Position numbers and translations under genes: made by a program
Notes under the pieces: generated by a model
Databases searched by the model: none
Told to the model about the DNA's origin: nothing
What the model saw: the letters and a program-made list of their open reading frames with translations, nothing else
In this document: in pieces, positions 17,231 through 22,173 of the stretch
Layout of the letters: each line of letters starts with the position of its first letter
Numbering within the stretch: position 1 is the stretch's first letter
Origin: Mikrocytos mackini
Taxonomy: Eukaryota; Endomyxa; Ascetosporea; Mikrocytida; Mikrocytiidae
Assembly (NCBI GenBank): GCA_030180075.1
Contig: JASNJN010001697.1
Location: 1-22,173 of the forward strand
Reading direction: 5' to 3'
Length of the DNA stretch: 22,173 bases

Positions 17231-17575
17231 AAAAGAAGAAAAGAGAGAGGCAAACTGACGTGTCTTAGAAGTACGTCCTGATGATCTTGTTAATAAATAA
17301 TATAGAAATTAAATTCTTACAAATATTTGACATGTTTAAACGAGACAGTAGCGGGCCTTACAAAAAGGCTAAGTACTATAATCAACGTGCAGAGCACGTC
17401 AGTTATCAACATACATATATTGAAGTGATCGGTCTATGAAGCTGAAATCTCCACGTATGAAAAATATGTGGAAATGCTTGATCTATCATAGATGTATTTA
17501 AAAACTGATACATTGACAATTGTTGTTGGTACATAGTAGTCTGAATTGGTGGTCAGTCCCCAACTTGCTAGACAA
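17231..17575 (+). repeat. Candidate polypurine tract and 3' LTR of Ty3 element 2
   Basis: Directly after the pol stop is a purine tract (17229-17250, AAAGAAGAAAAGAGAGAGG-like), then TGACGTG from 17256, which could open an LTR. An inverted pair aactgacgtg (17253-17262) / cacgtcagtt (17395-17404) and a small acgtgc-aga-gcacgt hairpin (17385-17399) lie within. There is no second LTR copy to confirm limits; the right end is a guess. Confidence 0.35.
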
Positions 17576-17777
17576 AACCAGAAAAGTAACTTGTTTTCTA
17601 TCATTGAATTATTAAATATAAGGTTAACTTGTCATTTAAGTCACAAATCGAACATATATTTATCCAAATAAATACTAATAACAAAACTGTGATTTATAGT
17701 TATGGAGACTCTTTAGAAATTCTAAAAAAAATATTTTACGGCAAAAAATTTTTATTTTAAAATTTTAAAACTAAATC

Positions 17778-17875
17778 TACAGTCAAACCTGTGTATAGTC
17801 ATAAATCATATGGTAAGGAAAATATTCGATGATTATAGAAGGTATGTGCTTATAAGAAGTCAAATTTTGGGCGAA
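17778..17875 (+). mobile_element. One end of a pogo/Tigger-like element
   Basis: TA followed by CAGTCAAACCTGTGTATAGT (from 17780), then repeated short GTTATAG-type motifs, resembles the subterminal region of pogo/Tigger elements as I remember them. No matching inverted end was found downstream, so this is a fragment or chance. It sits between the end of Ty3 element 2 and the Phantom-like element. Confidence 0.4.
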
Positions 17876-18389
17876 ATGGCGAATTTGGGGAAATAATTAT
17901 CTTTTTACATCGAATATTGGTACGATTTCAAGTATTTGTCAAAAAGTTATCTGCAAAGAAAAAGTTTTCATATATTTTCGAAAAAAATTCAAAATATTTC
18001 AAAACATTTTTTGCATGTTCTTTATATTATTTTCCCATATTTTATTAAACCACGAATGTTATCGCGAAAAAAATTTTTTACTCCTTTGATGGCACCTTTT
18101 TTTGTTTGATATATAACTTTTTTATTATCCCGAAACAACTTCTGTGTTATGGAATGCCACAGAGCCCAGGTTGAAGCAAGTTTGTATTTTCTCAAAATGA
18201 AAAGTTAAATTTTGCGACATTCAATCTTATATTGCGATTTTTGAGTTCTAACAAGATCTGTTTTAGTTTATTTTGAAACGTCATCGTCTATCGATAACCA
18301 ATACATAACTACTATGGAGTAGCAGTCATTTCATCGTTTTTGTTTTTATTTATATTTTCAAATTTAATTTTTTCAAAGAAAACCAGGAC
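17876..18389. promoter_or_regulatory. Non-coding leader of the Phantom-like element, with a TATCGATA motif
   Basis: No gene is visible. The 5' terminus of the Phantom-like element should lie here but I could not pair it with a right end. TATCGATA (18289-18296) lies about 95 bp before the ATG at 18390; in flies this octamer is the DREF-binding promoter element, but it is short and palindromic and may be coincidental. Confidence 0.25.
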
Positions 18390-21240
18390 ATGAATAACTT
18401 CTTTAATCAAGAAGTTAGGGAACTAACCGAGGAACTACACTCCATTAACACTACCAACGACGACCTACCTGACTTTCCAACCCAGCCAGACCAGATAAAG
18501 GAAAGTGACAAGACAAGACACCAAGTAGAGGCATATATCCCTCTAGATGCCAATATAAGGGAACAAATGCAGCAAGACGACTTACAGATGTCCAGGGTTG
18601 CGTTTATGACAGGCATAAACCCTTTATGACATGACATGGGTTTTAACCGGTATAAACCGGATTAAACCATGTCAAAAACCTCAAAAATTTATATTTTGAA
18701 AATATTTTAAAAATTCCAAAAATAATCTCAGTTGGAATTACTTAACGTAATCTCATGAGATTAGAAATAAAATATTTTTTGAAAAATCAAAAATCTCCAA
18801 AATCAAAGTAATAAAATTTAAAAATAAAAATTTGCTAAAAATCGAAAATTTTATCCCAAAAATCTTCCAAAAATAAGTTCCTACCAAATTTTAGGTTTAT
18901 GCCGGGTAAAACGTCAAAAAGGTTTATGACATGACAGTAATATCCGGTTTTTACCAGGGTGGTAAAAACCATGTGGTTTTTACCTTACAACCCTGCAGAT
19001 GTCCCATCGGGCTGATAGGGAATCTATTCTCACTTCAACAGTGACATCCGCAAACTCTGTGAGTGTGGGAATTTCAAAAGTCGCTGAAAAGACTACATAT
19101 AGAATGTCGACGTATTTTCGGCGTTAGAAGATAAGAATGACGTTATAAACGGGAAAGAGAGCGTTCTGTGCTGTGAATATTGTTCGTGTGCCAATTTAAC
19201 TTTTCATACGCTTTCGACACACCTTTTAAAGCAGCACGCCTAACGATTTGACATTAAAACGAACAGTTTTCTACTAAAAAAGAACAAAAAGACTTTATAA
19301 AAGAACACTTTAATACCGGACAATACAGCTTCATCAGTTTGCGGGCAAGATATTCCGGGAGAAAGAAAAGCACAACTACTTTCAGATGCAATCAGTTTAG
19401 AAACGCCAAAGAGCCTTGTCTAGCATACTACAAAGAGATTAACAGAAACAAGAAAAAGTATTTAGTTGAATATTACGAAACCCACTTACACAATATTGTT
19501 TTGAACAAGATCAAACTTGGTAAGGAGATAAAACATGATTTGATTTCTAAATTAAAAAGCGGGAAGGAGATAGACAAAGTTTGGCGAGAAATATTAAAAC
19601 AAGTTGATTTGGACAATGTTAAAAAACTAGATTTGGTTGGGCCTTCTTACTTACGTTATTTAAGGAATACATATGTCGATGTGCGACTAAGTGAAAACGA
19701 TCTTGAAAGTTTACAGAAATGGAGAAATATAATCAAAAAGAACGGCCTATTGGAAGATCAACTCATTATTCACAACGAAGACAAAGAAGGAAAAGACTTT
19801 TCGTTTATATATATGATGCAGACAAAAGAACAGAGGAATATAGTTGCGAATTTAAAGTTTGACACTATTATGATTGACTCAAGTTTTGGAACGAATCTCT
19901 ACAACTACACATTAGTTCCTTTCTTTATTTTGGACGAGAAACAGGCAGGGTTCCCTATAGCATTTGCTATATTGTCAAATTAGAACACAGAAAACTTAAT
20001 AACAGTAATACAATGGTTGGTTGAAAAGAACTCTGAATTTAGAGGAATAAAATATTTGATGTCAAACTTAGCACCAGTGTATATGAAGGCTTGGTCAATA
20101 GCTAACGGACCGGGTGTTACATGGCTTTATTGTAAATGGCATTTCTACAAGGCAGTCATTGGAAAGATAACTTTACATTATAAGGACACAGAACAACGGG
20201 ATACAATACAGTCAATGTTTATATTGATGTGTAACGCAGTAGAGGAACAAGAATTTTACAAAACTAAATTGGAATTTTTGCAGTTTGCAAACAGCACTTC
20301 AAGGGAATTTTATAATTACTTTCAATCTTACCATAATCACAAAGATACGAGATGGGCTCTTATACATAGGCTAGAAACAGAAGTAAACGTAAACATGTTT
20401 GTGGAATCATTTTTTAGGATATTAAAGAAGGACTGGCTTAACAATATTAGAAAGAATAGGATCGATTTTCTTGTAAGGATTTTACAGGAATACACGCTGT
20501 GTCTTTCAGTGACTAATTTTCTTGGGAATTTCACTACAAAAGGCGACTTTCTAAGTTTTAGACAAAAATAGCAAAGGGAAAACACAAAAGAGATTGGGTC
20601 TACAAGTTAAAGATTTTAATAAAGTTGCGGACAATCGTTGGAATATAAAATGTACAGAATTACTATAAAGAGACTTAACAAATGCGCTGATTGTTCCAAC
20701 ATTTGCGTACAATGCAAAATTTGCTATCATTCGTTAGCGTGTACTTGTCTTTCCCACTTAAAAAAGAAGAATGTATGTAAACACATACACAAAGATGTGG
20801 ACATTCTAAAGTGGTGCAAGGAGGGGATGGACGGGGACGCACGAGAAAACGATTATATTAAAGGATTTACAGAGGGAAACGAAGACAATATATTCACAGA
20901 TCAAATTATAGAGAATGTTCCAGTTGAATGCGAATTAACAGAAGATATAAGTAGAGGAATAAACCAAGGGGAATGTGTAAAGAGTGAGGCATTTAGAGTA
21001 GATCGTGAAACGAAAGAAAACATAGTAGGGAGCTTTAGTAAAATATGACGGTTTGTACAGGATAATAAGATTTCAAAAGTTAAAGCAACACAGATGAAGC
21101 ATACCTTGGGAGAACTAACATTAGCTGACAATTCAGAACATGACGATACTGCAAACAAATCAAAAATTAAACCGGTTACAGCATCAAAAACAACATATAA
21201 AACCCAAAGACAACAATTGAAGATTAACAAGCCGCGATGA
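18390..21240 (+). pseudogene. Phantom-like MULE transposase, decayed
   Basis: The protein can be followed from the ATG at 18390 to the TGA at 21238-21240. Order: a 65-codon N-terminal segment; a hAT MITE (18593-18995); a BED-type finger (CxxC at 19172-19183, H pair near 19220-19237); a C/H finger of FLYWCH-like layout in the 19339-19983 ORF (RCNQ...CLAYY...ETHLHN); the DDE core (MIDSSFGTN, then CKWHFYKA, then FVESFFRILK); and a SWIM finger, CTCLSHLKKKNVCKHIH, in 20638-21048. The second core Asp is Asn (codon 20065-20067, LMSNLAP). Breaks: frame changes near 19122, 19243 and 20575-20650, and in-frame TAG (19981), TAG (20569) and TGA (21046). The Phantom label rests on remembered domain order; MULE membership is firmer. 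Confidence 0.75.
18593..18995. mobile_element. hAT-type MITE (CAGGGTTG family), 403 bp, inside the Phantom-like ORF
   Basis: The termini are CAGGGTTG and its exact inverse CAACCCTG. Perfect 8-bp direct repeats cagatgtc lie at 18585-18592 and 18996-19003. A subterminal hairpin pairs 18633-18650 with 18657-18673 around tataaa, and its arms (gacatgg...ttaa..ccgg) resemble the hairpin of the MITE at 14397. It is non-coding. Removing the element and one TSD joins the N-terminal ORF (18390-18584) in frame to the stretch leading to the BED finger. Confidence 0.93.
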
Positions 21241-21990
21241 AGAAAGAAAAAAAAACAAGCGTTAGTTTTAATTATTTATAATGATGCCATTGTTTTCTTA
21301 AACACTTTATTTCGTTTTTAATTATAGTTTTGTTTAATTTTTTATTTATAATAAGATTTTATTTATCTAAACAAATTAAATAAAATGAATGCCGTTGATA
21401 TGAATTAAACCAATAATAACTATCAAATAAATTAAATCATAGATCATTATTCTTATTCTTATAATTAATTACGGGTTCGGTCGTTTTCTGTTCTTATTAA
21501 CTCCTTGTTTAAGCCTTTTAATATTTTCTTCGTTGTAAGGCGAGTTACAAGAAACACTCTAGGTATTATCTGTCTATGCGTTTCTTATTCATTTTACACA
21601 TCTTGTTAGTTGAAATACTGTTTGCTAGCGCTTCGGTTTGTGATGTACTTTGTAAACTTCCAAATATCTTTTCTGGGGTTTGTTGCAAAGTGGCACGTAA
21701 TCACAATAGGAATATCATTAATTTGCAACCTTTCCACCCCTTGTTTCTACTTATAATGCTCTACTCGCGCCGTTCAAAAAGTTTTCTGTAGAATCTTCAT
21801 TTGTGTATAAAGTTTGATATAAAGTTGTTAGTTGTAGAAATAGATTGCTATCTATAGAATGCTTCAATGTTGTGTTTTATAACTCTCTTCTAAAGGAATA
21901 ATTTTGTAAGGCTTTTTTTTTATAAGAGAAACTAATTAAGTAATTAATTATAAATTTCACTCTTCCTCACCACTAACTTACTCAGTTAAA
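21241..21990. other. AT-rich non-coding stretch after the Phantom-like element
   Basis: No gene is recognised. The right terminus of the Phantom-like element should lie here, but I could not match it to a left end. A 71-codon open frame near 21576 has no features suggesting a protein. Confidence 0.45.
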
Positions 21991-22173
21991 CTTTGCGCTC
22001 CTCAACGCATATCACAAAATGTTCCATTGGGATCAAATCCCATTTACTTCGTCGTTTACGACGTCTTTCGGAAAACCCGTAACGTTCCGCACAGACCTAT
22101 GTCTGAATTTCTGGACTTTTATGTCGTCGACATTCCTGGAAGCCTTGTCCAGAAACTGGCAATTCCCGCCGCG
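21991..22173. other. GC-richer open stretch running off the window
   Basis: Base composition changes sharply from about 22020. Both strands are open to the window edge: plus from about 21977 (ATG at 22019) and minus from 22173 down to a TGA near 22040. The minus reading (KVQKFRHRSVRNV) and the plus reading (NAYHKMFHWDQIPF) both look possible, and neither is recognised. It is probably the edge of another element or gene. Confidence 0.3.

Noticed and set aside
17276-17290. ctgatga motif suggesting a hammerhead ribozyme
   Set aside because: No matching GAAA core half and no flanking stems were found.
12491-21048. Reassigned stop codons, since several ORFs continue in frame after TAG or TGA
   Set aside because: Other ORFs in the window end normally at TAG, TAA and TGA, and the Phantom-like gene also has frameshifts. 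Ordinary decay explains the pattern.

Overview
This window looks like AT-rich, gene-poor nuclear DNA from a eukaryote, and it is packed with nested and decaying transposable elements. I found no host housekeeping gene, tRNA, rRNA or bacterial-type operon. The element mix (RLE-type non-LTR retrotransposon, BED-finger hAT, two Ty3/gypsy lineages, two MULE lineages with SWIM fingers, pogo-like and hAT MITEs) suits an invertebrate animal or an element-rich parasite genome such as a large microsporidian. The sequence alone does not decide between them. Scattered n characters point to a draft assembly.

Layout: 1-618 is the 3' end of an R2/R4-like non-LTR retrotransposon, followed by a 15-bp stem hairpin that starts inside its stop codon. 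690-2570 (minus) is a frameshifted BED-hAT transposase relic split by two MITEs, each with a perfect 8-bp target-site duplication (TSD). 2600-5640 (minus) is a Ty3/gypsy pol (RT, RNase H, integrase) broken by one nonsense codon. 5640-7140 is unexplained, with a GC-richer segment and hairpins. 7145-8860 (minus) holds a coding fragment, a MITE and a gag gene probably from the same Ty3 element.

9290-9686 has two small minus-strand ORFs of unknown origin. A 109-bp piece of this region recurs in both arms of a perfect 438-bp inverted repeat (10321-10758 / 10902-11339) that abuts a MULE transposase (11402-12493). That transposase has its D-D-E residues, but its SWIM finger lies just beyond an in-frame TAG. 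12974-13523 is a pogo-like MITE. 13592-14278 is a minus-strand retroposon with a 15-bp TSD and an unrecognised ORF, and a partial second copy lies at 15043-15248. 14397-14738 is a hAT MITE.

15599-17221 (plus) is a second, 5'-truncated Ty3 pol (RNase H plus integrase). 18390-21240 (plus) is a decayed Phantom-like MULE transposase (BED finger, C/H finger, DDE core with D-to-N change, SWIM) carrying another hAT MITE whose removal restores the local reading frame. 21241-22173 has no recognisable gene, apart from a short open stretch at the window edge.

The order of events can be partly read. MITEs landed inside already recognisable transposases, the non-LTR element abuts or entered the hAT relic, and the palindrome is young because its arms look identical by eye.
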